A stretch of DNA of 64,000 nt from Antedon mediterranea (lineage: Eukaryota > Echinodermata > Crinoidea > Comatulida > Antedonidae): assembly GCF_964355755.1 (NCBI RefSeq), contig NC_092673.1, positions 5,273,001-5,337,000 on the forward strand, written 5' to 3'. The notes below the pieces were generated by a model. The model was not told the origin of the DNA, ran no database searches, and saw only the letters and a program-made list of their open reading frames with translations. Positions 1-12,690 of this stretch are shown in pieces. Positions within the stretch are counted from its first letter, which is position 1; the number at the start of each line of letters is the position of its first letter. Both the position numbers and the translations under genes were made by a program.

Positions 1-262
1 TTAAATATACATGAGTAAAATAAAATTTATATTTTCTGAAAGGAACAAACAGAACAATAAAGGCCTACACATTATTTTACATACAACATAACAGGTTTTA
101 GTTACACAGTACATAACAATTGCAAAACATTGAGAAATTTTTAAAAAAAAGTACACCATTTCTATTATAAATCCCTATAGCTATTTTAAAGTTTCTCTAT
201 TACCTGATATAATATATCAACTCGTAATACATACAAATAAGTCCATCATGATAGCAAAGAAT

Positions 263-298
263 CATAGAGATATTATAGTTCACTATAATATCTCTATG
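263..298. repeat. Perfect hairpin, 16-bp arms
   Basis: CATAGAGATATTATAG, a TTCA loop, then the exact reverse complement. It shares its outer 13 bases with the palindrome at 342-367. Confidence 0.9.
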
Positions 299-341
299 AA
301 AGAATGCATACAATTTATACTTAATAAGTCTATAGACTATG

Positions 342-367
342 CATAGAGATATTATAATATCTCTATG
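342..367. repeat. Perfect 26-bp palindrome
   Basis: CATAGAGATATTA is followed immediately by its reverse complement, with no spacer. It looks like a second copy of the 263-298 hairpin with the loop removed. Confidence 0.9.
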
Positions 368-510
368 GTCTATGATACTGATAGTATAAAAATACATACA
401 ACTTACATTGAATAATTCCATATGATAGTAAAAATACATACAATTTACACTGAATAATTCCAAATGATTGTAAAACTACAAACAATTTACACTGAATAAA
501 GACATACCAT

Positions 511-3500
511 TTACACAGGTCATCCAGGCATTATTCCCATTTAAATTACACAGTGGACAACAAGTCATGCACCTGATGCTGAGTGTCTAATCACTGACTG
601 CTGCAGACAGAATGCTAGCCTAGCCTATCTGAAGTGATTACCAGCCAAATGACCTTGTTACTTGACCACTCACATTGTACAAAGAATGTTTAGATAATGC
701 TCTTTCCTATTCAAGGCCAATTGATAAACCTCAAAAGCCACCATTGTAACAACCTTGTACTAACAGATTCTAACCCTAGATAATTATATAAATAGATTTT
801 CAATTTTTTACATCCAATGATAGATTTTATTCTCTATTCACTACGTATGGGCCACTACCCACATAATACTGATAACAATATGGGTTAATTACCATGAACA
901 AGAATGGTTCTATGCATGTATATTAAAATTTGAGTGATACATTTTTTTTTTTTATCTCATAATAGAATGAATTTTTGAAACAGTACATAGATAGCAATTA
1001 GCCTTGATATTTTCAACCTATTAAAAAGTACTTAATTGCATAAAGCAAAAATATTTATAGATCAAGTGTTAAAAAGCAATAAAAAGTGATTGATTGAGAT
1101 TATTGCACAAAAGTATATCCATTGTTCATGACCTTCCTTCATGCCATGCTTATGCAATCTTAATTTTCAAATGTACCATTTAGTTAATTAAAATAATATA
1201 ACAGATTGTTAAACGTTGATAATTATTCACTCAAAAGTCAGTTTTTTAGAAGTTTACCGTCAAAAGAGTTTGAAAAAAACTATATTCCCATTGAGTAGTG
1301 TGTATTGCAACAACAACACAACACCCATTTTGTAATTCCGTTGTTGATTTCAAGCCAGCATTGTGCTTTCCATTTAGCTAAGTTATTCAGAGTGCATAAA
1401 CATCGTTGAAGGTCAGTATCACAAACGTTTAGAATTACTTGCCTACTACTCCACGACGAAGCTTTTAATATCCATCAATAGATTAAAAACACAATACTCT
1501 CTTTACGTCTTACCTTACTTTACACAATAGTCGATAGATGCCACATAATAAATGTATAAATTAACTCAACTGACTGTTACAACGTCTATATGGAAATATC
1601 ACAGGAAACTAGTGAATTACTTCTGCACCGATCACCTAATAACGTTCACCCGCTGAGAACTAAAGCTTAGAGTCTATGAACTAGGAAAGTCACGCTTTTT
1701 CACTTGTTTCAATAAAGGTTAATTTCAGGTCAAAGAATGATCAAGAATAACCAAAGCGTTGGAAAGAAAGCCTACCGGCCAGGGGGAAGCGATTATCTAA
1801 TTGCTTTTGACTGTCTGTTAAAAAGTCCAGGCTCTAGAACGAAACTATAAAGTCTATGTAATGATCTGCTTATTACCTTATCTCCATGGACAAGGTTTTT
1901 ACATCATGGGAGGGGAAAACTAATCTGTCCTGGAGGGTGCAGAACCACGACAGGGAGTAAATGAACAGGAAAGAATCAACTTAGGTATAATTTATGAAAA
2001 TTAATTATATCCAAAGAAATTGCTTAATTTTGCATTAAAATAATTTAATTTGTAAGGAATTTGATGTCTGCCTTCTGTGTGACTTTCTTTTGTAAAAGGT
2101 TAAAAGTTTTAGTAGTACTCTAAAGTATTTTCTTCAATCAATTAAGAAATATAACTCGTAACAATTTATATTCTTTTATTACTTATTCTTAGTTTACTTA
2201 TATTATAGTATTTATTTATTAATCAATTATTATAAAATCTTGTTATGTTTTCACATAACAAGTACGTCATTCTGTCTGTGAAATTCAAAGAAATTATTCT
2301 CCATTAAAAAAAAACATGCTCAATTCCAAATGTCATATTATTAAGAAGAGAATTTTCGTCATTCATTTTATTTATAGTCTACCTCAATATCAATTCATTT
2401 GAATTTCCAAAATAACATACATGTAATAAATTGTTCTTTCTATCTACAATCAGTCAGGTAACGATAGTGTTCCCATTACCGTAATACAAATTGCTTATAT
2501 CAATGACATCCACTGCACACTCAATTTTAATGGCTCGACATTAATTTATGATTCTATATTCCTCAAGGGCATGGAATTATTACTAAAAGGTTGAAATTAC
2601 ATATTTTTTCCTAGATTGAAGAAACAGTACTTTAGTATCAATAGCCGTATCTAAATATGTAATGTAACCATAAAATCCATCAATAATCAATCTATTTTAA
2701 AAATTAAATTAACAACTATCTCATCGCTGATATTCCTATCTGATTTTATATATTCCGGTTTTTATGATATTGTTGCTCTTCACTTTATATATTTATTTTG
2801 TTATTGTACCTTTTTTTTATATTATCTTTTTAACATTTTATATGTGATTTTTTATTTCACATTTCCATATGCTTTCTTATGATGCTTGTTCACTTTCACA
2901 TTTCCGATTCCTCTTGCAATGGACCCCATTGGAAATAAATTGACATGTCGATTTAATGGGACATCCTTGCATCCATTCACTTTGGTTTTATTCAATTTTA
3001 ATATTCCAATTTTTGTATATTTTCTTTGTTATGTATTTTATTTGTATTGTTGAATCATATGGAGGCTAAATGAATAAATGAAAAACATTTAAACTGGTAA
3101 TATTTTATGGTGGAAATACATTGTGATGATAGTAGTTTTTTTTTTTTAAGATTTTAATTGCTATAATGGCAAATAGTAAACTATATAATTCAACACAATT
3201 GATATGTATATGGTTCTTCCTAAAAGATGTATTGTCCATTTTTTTTTTACTTTCCTGATAAAAGTAAATGTAGTCTTTAATTGAATGAGACATTATCAAA
3301 ATAACATCATCACCTCCACGATTTGGCACAATGACAAAACTTATTGTTTTGTTAGTTATGAAAAATATCAAGATATGTGTGTGTCATGTTTTGTGACTTA
3401 TTTGACCTTTGACACAAGCTGTTTTTAAGCTCAAGGATACAGCATCTCCTCAGAGACCTTGATAAATTTACCAAACTAACCAACTACATGACCTGCTTGC

Positions 3501-4310
3501 TACAGATGCCCAATAGTACACACCACAGATAGAATGCAAGTCCCATGGGTACCTATCTAATCTCTGCAACTTTAGTTTCGCTTCAGTGTAATTCACTGAA
3601 AAGTCACGCATACAAATCTCAGCCCTTCTGTGTTTTTCGAACCCAATCAATTACTGCAATATTCTAAAAATACCAAGTATTATGTTTATGGAAGATAAAG
3701 TTGTTACACACATTATTTAAGCATTTTTGCATTGTTATTTAGAAAATATCAATCCTCCAATTAAGAACCATATAATAAATCAAATCTATAAAAGAACCAT
3801 GTTAATTAGAGAAGATTAAATACATATTTCTAATCTAAGAATATGCCATTTTAAAGGGTGGGTATTTTTTCATACTGTGGGAGAAATATTCTTGATATGC
3901 CAATAAACAACCTTGGGTTGTGGTAGAGGAAGTTTCATAAAAATTAACAACTGGCTTGACAATCCACACATTGTTCTGCTATCATAACAACCCAAACTTT
4001 CAAGATGATCCCTAGGGCAAGGAACTTGATAGGACCAACTGCTTGTTATACCAATAATCTTTAACACACAATATAAAAGCGATTAAAAATGTCTTGTATA
4101 TAAATGTATTGGTAATAATACTATTGATATATAGGAAACACCTGGTTGTGTAATCTTTCTATAAGATACAATATATTGGCCCTACCTTTCCTGATATGTA
4201 CCCAATTCCTTCCTGATATTACAGACAGTATAGTAACTTCTTTTTGTATTATAATAATTTATAAGTTACTCTTTTCTGGTAAAATCTAACCCAAGAACTG
4301 TTGCTAGTAA
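511..4310. other. Non-coding stretch downstream of exon D (intronic)
   Basis: AT-rich sequence with no supported exon. The part at 1420-2000 is somewhat richer in GC and has a few splice-like sites, but no open frame that continues the KDM3 phase. Bases 2880-3085 contain a segment ending in GAATAAATGAAAAAC that resembles the 3' tail of a non-LTR retroposon; this is a weak call. Short T and A runs are common. Confidence 0.5.
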
Positions 4311-4451
4311 TGCATTGTTTCCACTAAAGATACAACACAACGATGTAACGCAACATAAGGAATTTGACCAATCACAACTGATGAATTAATCGCAGTGCTG
4401 CTTGTGCGTTGCTTCTACGTCCATGTGTTCCGTCCTAATGGGAACCAAGCT
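4311..4451. mobile_element. Family-2 MITE, PIF/Harbinger-like, copy 1
   Basis: The right end GGGAACCAAGCT is followed by TTA. The left end TGCATTGTTTCCACTA is a degraded form of the family end AGCTTGGTTCCCACTAG and follows TAA. Inside is the family motif TTGACCAATCACAA and a GTTGCTTCTACGTCC block. At 141 bp it is too short to code for a transposase. Confidence 0.75.
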
Positions 4452-4572
4452 TTACAATATAGGTATATTTTATTCATTCATCACATACAGAAGGCAGCCA
4501 AAATGCTGAACAATTTAGCACACAAATTAAAATATTAAAACAATAACCGCATTAGTAGTAGCAAGAAATTAC

Positions 4573-4615
4573 CGATAACGGTTGCTTGCATTCATCAACG
4601 AGGGAAGTAAACAAT
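4573..4615 (-). CDS. Candidate next KDM3 exon (weak)
   Basis: On the minus strand a good acceptor (TTTTTCTGTCGCAG) is followed by 43 bases and then GTAATT. In the phase left by exon D it reads D-CLLPSLMNASNRYR with no stop. It could correspond to the DDVVHSLLKGENIG region after FLDD in JMJD1C, but similarity is marginal and a 43-base open stretch is easily found by chance. It leaves phase 2, and I found no convincing following exon. Confidence 0.3.
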
Positions 4616-4949
4616 CTGCGACAGAAAAACTTTTTAATATATCCAACGAGAGCCAACATAATTCTTTCCTGGAATAGCATTTGATCTAGGACACCGATTC
4701 AATAACTAGAACTCTATGTTTAAAGTATCATCTACAATAATGTACGCAAGACATATACAGAACTGAGTTATTGCAGACCAATAATGGCAACAAACGATAT
4801 CTGAATGTAAAATGAATGTTGATTGAACGATAAACCTACAATATTTATATGTAAACCTATTTATTTGAATCAGAATAATAAATATAACAACAAATTTGTC
4901 TAAACCATCATCCTCCTACTCCTCTTTGTTATTCAAAAAAACTGTTTTG

Positions 4950-5131
4950 AGCTGTCTACACTATCAAACTAGTTTGACAACAAAAAAAGTGTGATGTGCC
5001 CAAATATGGTAGTGATATGCCTAAATATGGTAGTGATATGCCTAAATATGGTAGTGATATGACATCATCGTGTCCCTATATGGGCACATCACATTTTTTG
5101 TCACATAAAGTTTGATAGCGTAGGCAGAGCT
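4950..5131. mobile_element. Family-1 MITE, copy 1
   Basis: Ends AGCTGTCTACACTATC and the complement GATAGCGTAGGCAGAGCT. The interior carries three tandem 21-bp units built on AAATATGGTAGTGATATG, then GACATCATCGTGTCC and GGGCACATCACA. A TTA follows the right end. Confidence 0.9.
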
Positions 5132-6189
5132 TTAGACAAAATTTGGAAGAGCATTCACTTTCTCCATTTCCCAGAAATCCTATGCACATTCTCTGTAAAT
5201 GGATTTAGTAGACGACACATTTCTTATAATGTGAACTTGCGGAATAGAATTCAGGATGGTTAAATGAAGTTCAGAAAAAAGCAGGCCATGCTGAATTTGT
5301 TTTAATACTCAATTCTAATTCCTGGCATTAGAATAAAGTCCTTTGATATTGTGGTTTTGTTTTTTTAGGATTTTTTTTTTTCGGTTTTTTTTTCACACAT
5401 TTTTCTCTTTGTTGATCTATCTCTATTTAATATTCAAAATTGAAAAAAAAATAAAAAAAATAGAAATTAATTTTTAATGCTCTTATACTATTTAGCGAGA
5501 GTTTGGTAACTAGGTCAGGCAACCATGTTTTATCAGTTCAATCTAAGATTTGTAACGCAGCACAGCTAATATAATTTATAAGATTATCCTTATCATCATG
5601 TAATCAATTGAATTTACTTTCAAAATGGCTAGAGATTCATAACTGAATGGAAATGAAAAAAATCAAACCAACTTGTAATATATCTTTTAAATTGGCCTAC
5701 TTTGTATTTATATGTTATAAATTTTATTTACTTTTAGACAATTTTGGAAAGCAGTACTGCGTTACTGAAAATGCAATCCAGTCAAAAGAAAGAATAAATA
5801 AATAATACAGTAGGTCAAATGAACAATTAACAACAATCAAATACAAACAAACAAAAACTAAGCATTCTAGCCAACACACATAGGAAACTTGGGTAATAAA
5901 TACAGAGATGATGTTGTTTAAATTGAAGTTGAAGATTTTACTGATTTGCATTGTCCACTGATTGGTCAGTTAAATACGGTGCTACTGAATTACGTGGGTA
6001 CAAGTTCATCCCACTATATTTGGACCAAACAGTATTTCTGTTGTATTTTTTAAATATTACTGTCTTTTTCTGTGTTACTTACCTTCGACTAATTTTGAGC
6101 AATTGTATACATGAATTTCCTTTTGGACAAATAAAATGAACTGTGAACTACCCGGGTCAACACTAATTAGCCATCATCTACTAACTTAC
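5132..6189. other. Intronic spacer
   Basis: No gene seen. Poly-T and poly-A rich part at 5350-5470. Open frames at 5724-5951 (minus) and 5951-6139 (plus) have no recognisable motif and no splice context. Confidence 0.5.
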
Positions 6190-6277
6190 CATCATCTAAA
6201 TCTAAAAACATCATCTGCACAAGAGCTGGATTTTCTGTATGGCTCTCCAGGACAGTATCATCCATAACAATCAGCTC
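6190..6277 (-). CDS. KDM3: KDM3-family exon D
   Basis: The 88-base exon follows TTTCTCTCTTCTTAG and ends in GATGATG before GTAAGT, leaving phase 1. It encodes ELIVMDDTVLESHTENPA followed by LVQMMFLDLDD. It matches the JMJD1C segment that directly follows exon C (TMIVMNDQVLEPQNVDPS, then MVQMTFLDD). The first codon joins ETR of exon C directly to ELIVMDD. The next exon must supply two bases to finish the last codon. A candidate that fits this phase is at 4573-4615. Confidence 0.92.
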
Positions 6278-6388
6278 CTAAGAAGAGAGAAAAAAAAAGT
6301 ATAAAATAAATTAACAAGGAGATTTAAAAAGAAAATAATTTAGTTGTCGGACTACTGCTGTATGTTCATAATGGAATTTATTATATAA

Positions 6389-6542
6389 AGCTCTGTCTAC
6401 ACAATCAAACTTTGTGACAAAAAAATGTGATGTGCCCATATATGGACATGATGTTGTCATCCCACTACAATATTTAAGCATAATCATTACCACATTTGCG
6501 CACATCACACTTTTTTTGTCATTTATATAGTTTGATAGAGCT
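6389..6542. mobile_element. Family-1 MITE, copy 2
   Basis: Left end AGCTCTGTCTACACAATC after TAA; right end GATAGAGCT before TTA, shortened within the inverted repeat. Two internal 21-bp units. It sits inside a 159-codon minus-strand open frame that is therefore not a gene. Confidence 0.85.
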
Positions 6543-6544
6543 TT

Positions 6545-8000
6545 AGTATTAAAAATTGCAATTGCAAGTATGTAACTTGGAGTGCATTCACCTTTTAATC
6601 GGTTATGTAAGTAAATTTGATAAACAATTCGGAAAACATACCTCCTAGTTAAAGGTAAAAATAATATGAATATTGTAAAATAAAAGGTTATTATGCGTAT
6701 AATTATAATAATCATTTCTCTGTCAAGTACCTTAGTATATTCCCAGAGCTGGTAATTATCTTGAATATAATGTTCTTGTGCACACTTCATCTAAGGATCT
6801 AATCTACCTGTACTTCATATCCTACTTTAATTACACACTATCAATCATACTAATCTATACCAATGTCTGATATTATTTGCTTGATAACATCAACAAAGAA
6901 TTTAAAGTCGATGGCAAGACATGTTTTCAATCGCCCACACAAATTCTCATTAGCTTTTACGACAGTATCCTCTTCACGAATTATAATATTTGTATTTATT
7001 CATGAAATTGAGTGCTTAAAATTGTGTTTTCATGAACAGCGATGATCCAATGACATTATGAAGTTTGGTTTGTTTTTAATTATTAGTAAACTTGTAAACG
7101 ACCACCCATTAATTTAAACAGAAAGCAATTATTTTTTGTTTATGTTCATTTGGTATTACAGCAGTTTACTTAAATGATTTATTATTTAAGTTTTCACTTT
7201 TTTTTATTTTGTACATCATTTAAAACAAGCTAAAAACTAATTTGGCTTTATAAATTATAATATTATTTATTCTGTCTTTCAGTGCTAAAGCATTGATTTC
7301 CAAAGTGGTTCAGTAGAGAAACATTAACAATATAATAAAAATAATAATATTTGCCATTTAATTCAATTTCTTATTCTTTATTACTGACCAATGTGATGTT
7401 AGTATTTAATATTGAATGGAGAAACCTGCTTATATAGTACACTGTTAAGGTTTGGTGGAAAAATGCCAATTTCTTATAAAACTCACATATTTTATAATAA
7501 ATCAAATCACAAAAGAAAGACACTGTAACAATGAGAAACAGGAAACTAAACAATATTCAATCCAATTTCTAAATGGCAATGAACCCGTTTTCGATATTTA
7601 TCGTATTCTAAGACAGGGAAGTCATCAACCCATCTTTATTATGCATTTTAAAGCCACACAAGATAATTCACCCGCTCTTTCAAAGCTTTCCTTAATATTC
7701 CAATAAAGAAGAAATGTAAGTTCCTGTATCTTGCGCACGTTTTAATTACTTGAGTATTCTAATCTTGAGATATCCATTTCCTAATTGATAATTATCTAGG
7801 CTGGCGTCATTCGTAGGATATGCAGCTTCTAGGTTATAATTGAATTAACACTCCATTCTCACCAAAAATTATTTTCATCTGTGACCACAACTATTAAAAA
7901 GCTGCTGATTTTATTTGTTAAATTTTTACATTGTGCATTGATAGAGTTTAATCTTGTACACTTTATATTGTTGGGTCAGGTACTATACAATTCTCTACTT
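6545..8000. other. Intronic spacer
   Basis: AT-rich sequence with no exon, RNA gene or repeat that I can support. Confidence 0.5.
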
Positions 8001-8002
8001 CT

Positions 8003-8152
8003 ACTAAATTTGGAGTACACTTTAGGCTAAATTTAGAGTACATTTTAGGCAAAATTTGGAGTACATTTTAGGCAAAATTTGAAGTACATTTTAGGTTAAA
8101 ATTTGGAGTAAATTTTAAGCACAATTTCGAGTAAATTTTAGGCTAAATTTGG
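8003..8152. repeat. Degenerate ~24-bp tandem repeat, about 6 units
   Basis: Units follow the pattern GGAGTACATTTTAGGC then AAAATTT with substitutions (AGAGTAC, GAAGTAC, CGAGTAAATT). The middle units are closest to each other. Confidence 0.8.
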
Positions 8153-8719
8153 TATATTTTGGAACACCATACATTTGTTGCTGGCCTGGGATGCCAGGCA
8201 AGTGATATGGTTTGGTTTATTACCTTAGTAATAATGACCAATAGATAGAATATATTATATTGAGTCGTGCATAACAAACAGATATGTATAAACAGGAATA
8301 ATATAAATTTATATTTATTGAAAGTTTATTCACCTTCAAAGTAAATTAGTCTTCAATTATGGCAAACATAAATTGACATCTGAAAAAATTAGGTTGTTTT
8401 GAAAAGTGAAACAAGATTGAATCGGTCAGAGTGACGGATATTGGGTTAATGATTTACTTTGTAGAAATTTCGCATGTCAAGGTAATTGTCCGATTTGACT
8501 TATGATGAAAAGTAGACACAAATATTTCATTCATTAGACGCTTATTATGCATACAATGCATTTATTAATGGGAAAGGTAGCCAGTTAGTAGTCTTATTAA
8601 AATGCTTCTATTGAGCTAATAGACTGAATCAGTAGAATTATAGCCTTGAAAAACATGTTTCAAATAACAAGTAATCATGCAACAAAATAAAAAAACACCA
8701 TCAATATAAATATTATTAA

Positions 8720-8845
8720 CCATGGATGTAATGTTATGGATGGGTGTAATGTTATGGATGGGTGTAATGTTATGGATGGGTGTAATGTTATGGAATGGGT
8801 GGGTGTAATGTTATGGGTGGATATAATGTGTTGGGTTGATGTGGG
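8720..8845. repeat. 18-bp tandem repeat
   Basis: The unit GTTATGGATGGGTGTAAT occurs four times nearly perfectly, followed by diverged units with GGGTGGGTGTAAT and GGGTGGATATAAT. An open frame on the minus strand (SITLHP repeats) only reflects the 18-bp period. Confidence 0.9.
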
Positions 8846-8889
8846 CAGGGACTTTAAATCTTCCACCAACAACAAATGTTATGTAACGT

Positions 8890-10321
8890 CCTACCACCCA
8901 GTCTAATTTCACCCACCCAAGAGACCTCTGTGTACATGAAATTACAGTTTTAAATTGTTTATACGCAACAACTTACATGTTAACACCCCAATCACTAGAC
9001 TTCTGTATTAATACAATAGACATGTGAGATACAGAAAACTATTCCAAAATCAGACACTCTCCATAAAACCAAAGGTTCAAAGGTCAAATATTACACAACA
9101 GTACTGAAATGTCATTTGGTAAACCAGTCTTTCCAGGAAAAGATGAGCCCAGGGGTGTATTGACTGAGTTATACTGTACGCCCTGTTTTAATGTAACTTG
9201 CAAAACAAGAAAAACTACATCTAAACACTTTAGCCAACAAATCTCAAATGAAAACCTATAACTGTGTGAAATTTGTCCAAAACTTGTCCCCTTAAAAGAT
9301 GTCTATTGTATACTATTACCGAATTGTTTTGTAAATCATACCGCTCTAGGCAATCGCTACAAGGTACTATACTGCCATAACAATTTGTTGTTAATTAAAA
9401 ATTAGGTTCAAATAGATGTCAGCCTAATGGCTTGACTGAATTTAGCAATTCAATAATAATAATCAATTTCTTTTATATAGTGTAAAATTACTGGTAATCA
9501 TAACACTGTAAATATACATAAATGTTCAGTATTAATATTTATTTATATACTTTGTTTTAAAAACATATTATGAAAAAGGTATTATTTCCTTCTAACCGAG
9601 GGATGACCTTTTGCCAATGACACAATAGTTTCATTTTAAATATGTAAATTATATGCATATATTTAAAAAAGATTTATTCTAAATTAAAAATATTCACCAA
9701 ACATTTTCCATGTTCTATGTTTTTGTAATTTTTATTTATTTGAAAATGTTGCAATAATAAAAAGCGATGTATAGGTCAAATGAAAAACAGTTGTTACTGT
9801 AATTCCAAAAAAAAAAGAATTTTAAGAAAACAGCATGTATAAATTCACCAATAATTAGTTTTACATGGAAAAGGCATTACTGGTTGACAGATGACCTAAC
9901 CACTCATTGTAAACGATCACAGCCAATTCTCAGTACTGCATATCTATATTTGTTCATCATAAACAACTTCTGTAATATACAGTATTACATAATGATGAAT
10001 CACATGTAACAGCTGTATCATAGGCCTAGCCTAATCTAAATCCTAACCTAAATACAGGCAGCAATGTGATACATATGACACTGTATTTAAGAAATTGCCT
10101 ATGATACAGGACAATTAATTACATATGTAGAGATATAGTTTTAAAAATCACCCGCTGGCTACCTGGCTTTATACTGTGACCTGGTGGGTGATGGGAAAGT
10201 AGAATCACCTCCTATGATATCAGTTGGGCTACCAAAAAGGTATTTAGTTGGCTAGTAGAACTTTTGCATAACTAGCCCCAAATACCTATATTTTACTGCT
10301 CTATAGTAATTGATCACTTAC
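8890..10321. other. Intronic spacer
   Basis: No gene or structured repeat supported; ordinary AT-rich intron sequence up to the exon C donor. Confidence 0.5.
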
Positions 10322-10531
10322 CCGCGTTTCAAGATTATGGCCTGTTATAACGGCCGAGAACCACTGAGTGGCGGATCCGATGCGGTAAACTTTGACCCTA
10401 TAACCAGTTACGATGTAGGGCGCAGTGATGAGGATTTGTTGGACCTTCTGGTCATGTATCCATTGATCTACTTCGTTCTTTACTTCAGAGTGTCGCTGAA
10501 ATGTGCTGTGCAGCTTTTTATTATTCTCATC
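10322..10531 (-). CDS. KDM3: KDM3-family exon C, Tudor-like N-terminal segment
   Basis: The 210-base exon follows a strong pyrimidine tract (TTTTCTCTCTTTTTAG) and ends at GTAAGT, phase 0 at both ends. Its 70 residues run from DENNKKLHSTFQ through EVDQWIHDQKVQQI and TGYRVKVYR to SATQWFSAVITGHNLETR. This is the best-conserved block in the window. It matches JMJD1C residues EEVKVWVKEQKVQEI, NGYRVRVYR and SATQWFTGIITHHD. KDM3A has STQWFSATVINGN at the same place. The fold is expected to be a beta-rich Tudor-like module of unsettled function (established for the family only by prediction). A 128-codon plus-strand open frame overlaps it and is a shadow. Confidence 0.93.
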
Positions 10532-12073
10532 CTAAAAAGAGAGAAAAGAAGAGAAATGACATTACTCTACTTCATCAATATTATTAGTAATCACAATACA
10601 GTAAAAAATCAGTCAGTATTACATAGAACCAAATTACAGCGTTATACGTATGGCATTAATTTGTTTAGACTGTCTGTCATGAAGATTATGATCTAATCAC
10701 AGTAAAGTTATAACAATTCCAAAAAAAGAATAATTACATTTTTCCTTAAAAGATTGAGAATTCGAATCTGCATTTTGAAGCATTTCAATTTATGCGGCTT
10801 TGACAGAAGAATGCGCAAATCTCCTTTGAAATTTACTTTTCGTATGTGCTGTTGAATTTAATAAGTGAGATGCATTTTAACATGAAGGCATATCAGTCAG
10901 TTACTTGCAGACATTCTGGAATCCATAGCCAGACAGCATATCAACTGTTATCGATAACTATGAGGTGCCAAGTGTGACTTATTTATCAACATCATTCATT
11001 ATTAGGTCATTATTAAAGTATATTAAAATTGATATGTTAATTGTTATTATTAACATAATTGAAAAGTAAACAGCACTTATTATAAATATATCGCTTAAAT
11101 CATAATGACATTTATATAATTCATACTCGGCACCTCATAAATAATAGGCAGGCTATCATTATTTATACTAAATGGCCTTCTCGGAAGAAGACATCCATAG
11201 TAATATCATCTGATATTACAAGTAAGAAAATTAACGATATAACATGACCGAATCACAGCTGTGTGTCTTTAAGACGACACCGCGCTAGAACCTAAGTCGA
11301 TCCGTATTCTATTTTTGTCTAGTGTATCTTAATATGCTAATAAATTCCATTATGAAGAAAGTGCTTGATGGAACGAGAGATCATTAATTTTTTAAATGTC
11401 ATGTAGATCTGTAGTAAAAACACTGCCTTATTTACTGTAATATATACTAACATATGCTGTACACGTCAATGTATTTTTAATAATGTTGATATTTACCAAA
11501 TATAACATTTTCAAATTCTATTAAAATAATTAACAGCAAGTCAATCAATCAAGTACAATACCAAATGTGTACACATTTATTGCAACTGTGAAACCTCTCT
11601 TTTTAAGTTGAGAATTTTGGGAACCCAAAAAAATTGTCACCTCAATAATTAATAGGGATGTTCTCTGAATGGGGTTGGGCATTGAAATTAAACATAGTAA
11701 TTAAACATACAGTTCTCCTTATTCTTTTCACAGGAAAATGTCAACTTATATAGAAATTTCTACTAAATAAAGGAGGGGTTAAATTGATTTGTAATTGCAC
11801 AATTTGGTAAAACTAAAACACAATACATAAATCTCGTTATGCTAATGAGTACGGCTTTCATTAACAATGCAGTCGAGTATTGTTGTTTGCACTGCGTGAT
11901 TGAGTCTAGGAGGTGGGTACACAATGAAACTAATACCAACTAATATATATTTTGATTATTCAGTTTGGAATAAACTAAGTGATGATGTGTCCTTGTATTG
12001 CAGATTGCTTAAGGCAACATATTTTGTTATTTACTTCAGTATTCAAATATTTGAAAGCAGAACTTGAAAGAGC
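10532..12073. other. Start of the 21-kb intron
   Basis: After the exon C acceptor tract I see no exon, RNA gene or clear repeat until the duplicated block at 12074. Confidence 0.5.
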
Positions 12074-12318
12074 ATGTGACTCCTGTCTGCCTCAAGTTCA
12101 ATTATTATGAGCGACCGTTAATAATATTCATTTTTTTTTAATGGAATTTTGTTATGTTTGACAAAACTAAAGAAAGCCCTGTCTACAATATCAAACTAAT
12201 GTGACTCCTGTCTGCCTCAAGTTCAATTATTATGAGCTACCGTTAATAATATTCATTTTTTAAAATGGAATTTTGTTATGTTTGACAAAACTAAAGCCCT
12301 GTCTACAATATCAAACTA
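12074..12318. repeat. 125-bp tandem duplication reaching into a MITE end
   Basis: Two units begin with ATGTGACTCCTGTCTGCC at 12074 and 12199. Each ends with the left end of a family-1 MITE (CCCTGTCTACAATATCAAAC). The first unit has AAAG inserted before CCCTG. Only the second copy continues into a full element, so the duplication took place after the MITE inserted. Confidence 0.88.
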
Positions 12319-12458
12319 GTTTGACCCAAATAGGGTAGTGATATGCGCAAATATGGTGGTGATATGTGCAAATATGGTAGTGATATGACATCATTATGTC
12401 CATATATGGGCACACCACATGTTTTTGTCGCATAAAGTTTGATAGTATAAACAGAGCT
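12295..12458. mobile_element. Family-1 MITE, copy 3
   Basis: Left end AGCCCTGTCTACAATATC, right end GATAGTATAAACAGAGCT, with a TAA duplication on both sides. Three internal units (AAATAGGGTAGTGATATG, AAATATGGTGGTGATATG, AAATATGGTAGTGATATG). Confidence 0.92.
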
Positions 12459-12599
12459 TAAGAATTTTACTATAGTATAGGTATGGTAGCTTTAAAATTA
12501 GTTTGTAAGATTCATTTTTTAAATAAACTAAAATTTGTATAAGGGCCAGAGGATGAACGATTAAGATGCACAATGCATTTACTAAGCATAAATATATAT

Positions 12600-12690
12600 A
12601 AATCTATGTAGGTGTAGTCTGCTGACAACTTCGCCCACCATTCCAAAGGTGAAGCATCTCAAATAAAATAAAATAAATAAATATTAGAAT
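12600..12690 (+). repeat. Possible retroposon 3' tail
   Basis: CGCCCACCATTCC then GGTGAAGCATCTCAAATA run into (AAATA)n / (AAAT)n. Such ends are typical of non-LTR retroposon tails. No coding remnant is adjacent, so this is a weak call. Confidence 0.3.

Larger units (their letters stand above)
1..510. repeat. 43-bp tandem repeat with two embedded palindromes
   Basis: Bases 378-500 hold three copies of a 43-bp unit, each containing ATACATACAA then TTACACTGAATAA, starting near 378, 421 and 464. Related half-units lie at 230-335. Between them are two palindromes, at 263-298 (16-bp arms, 4-base loop) and 342-367 (26-bp perfect palindrome), which share the arm CATAGAGATATTA. Minus-strand open frames here follow the repeat and are not coding. 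Confidence 0.75.

Noticed and set aside
4160-4215. 27-base microexon on the minus strand
   Set aside because: Such AG...GT pairs are expected by chance and no KDM3 similarity was seen.
6311-6790. 159-codon minus-strand open frame
   Set aside because: It runs across a MITE and shows no domain or splice pattern.
10310-10696. 128-codon plus-strand open frame
   Set aside because: It is antisense to KDM3 exon C, which explains the openness.
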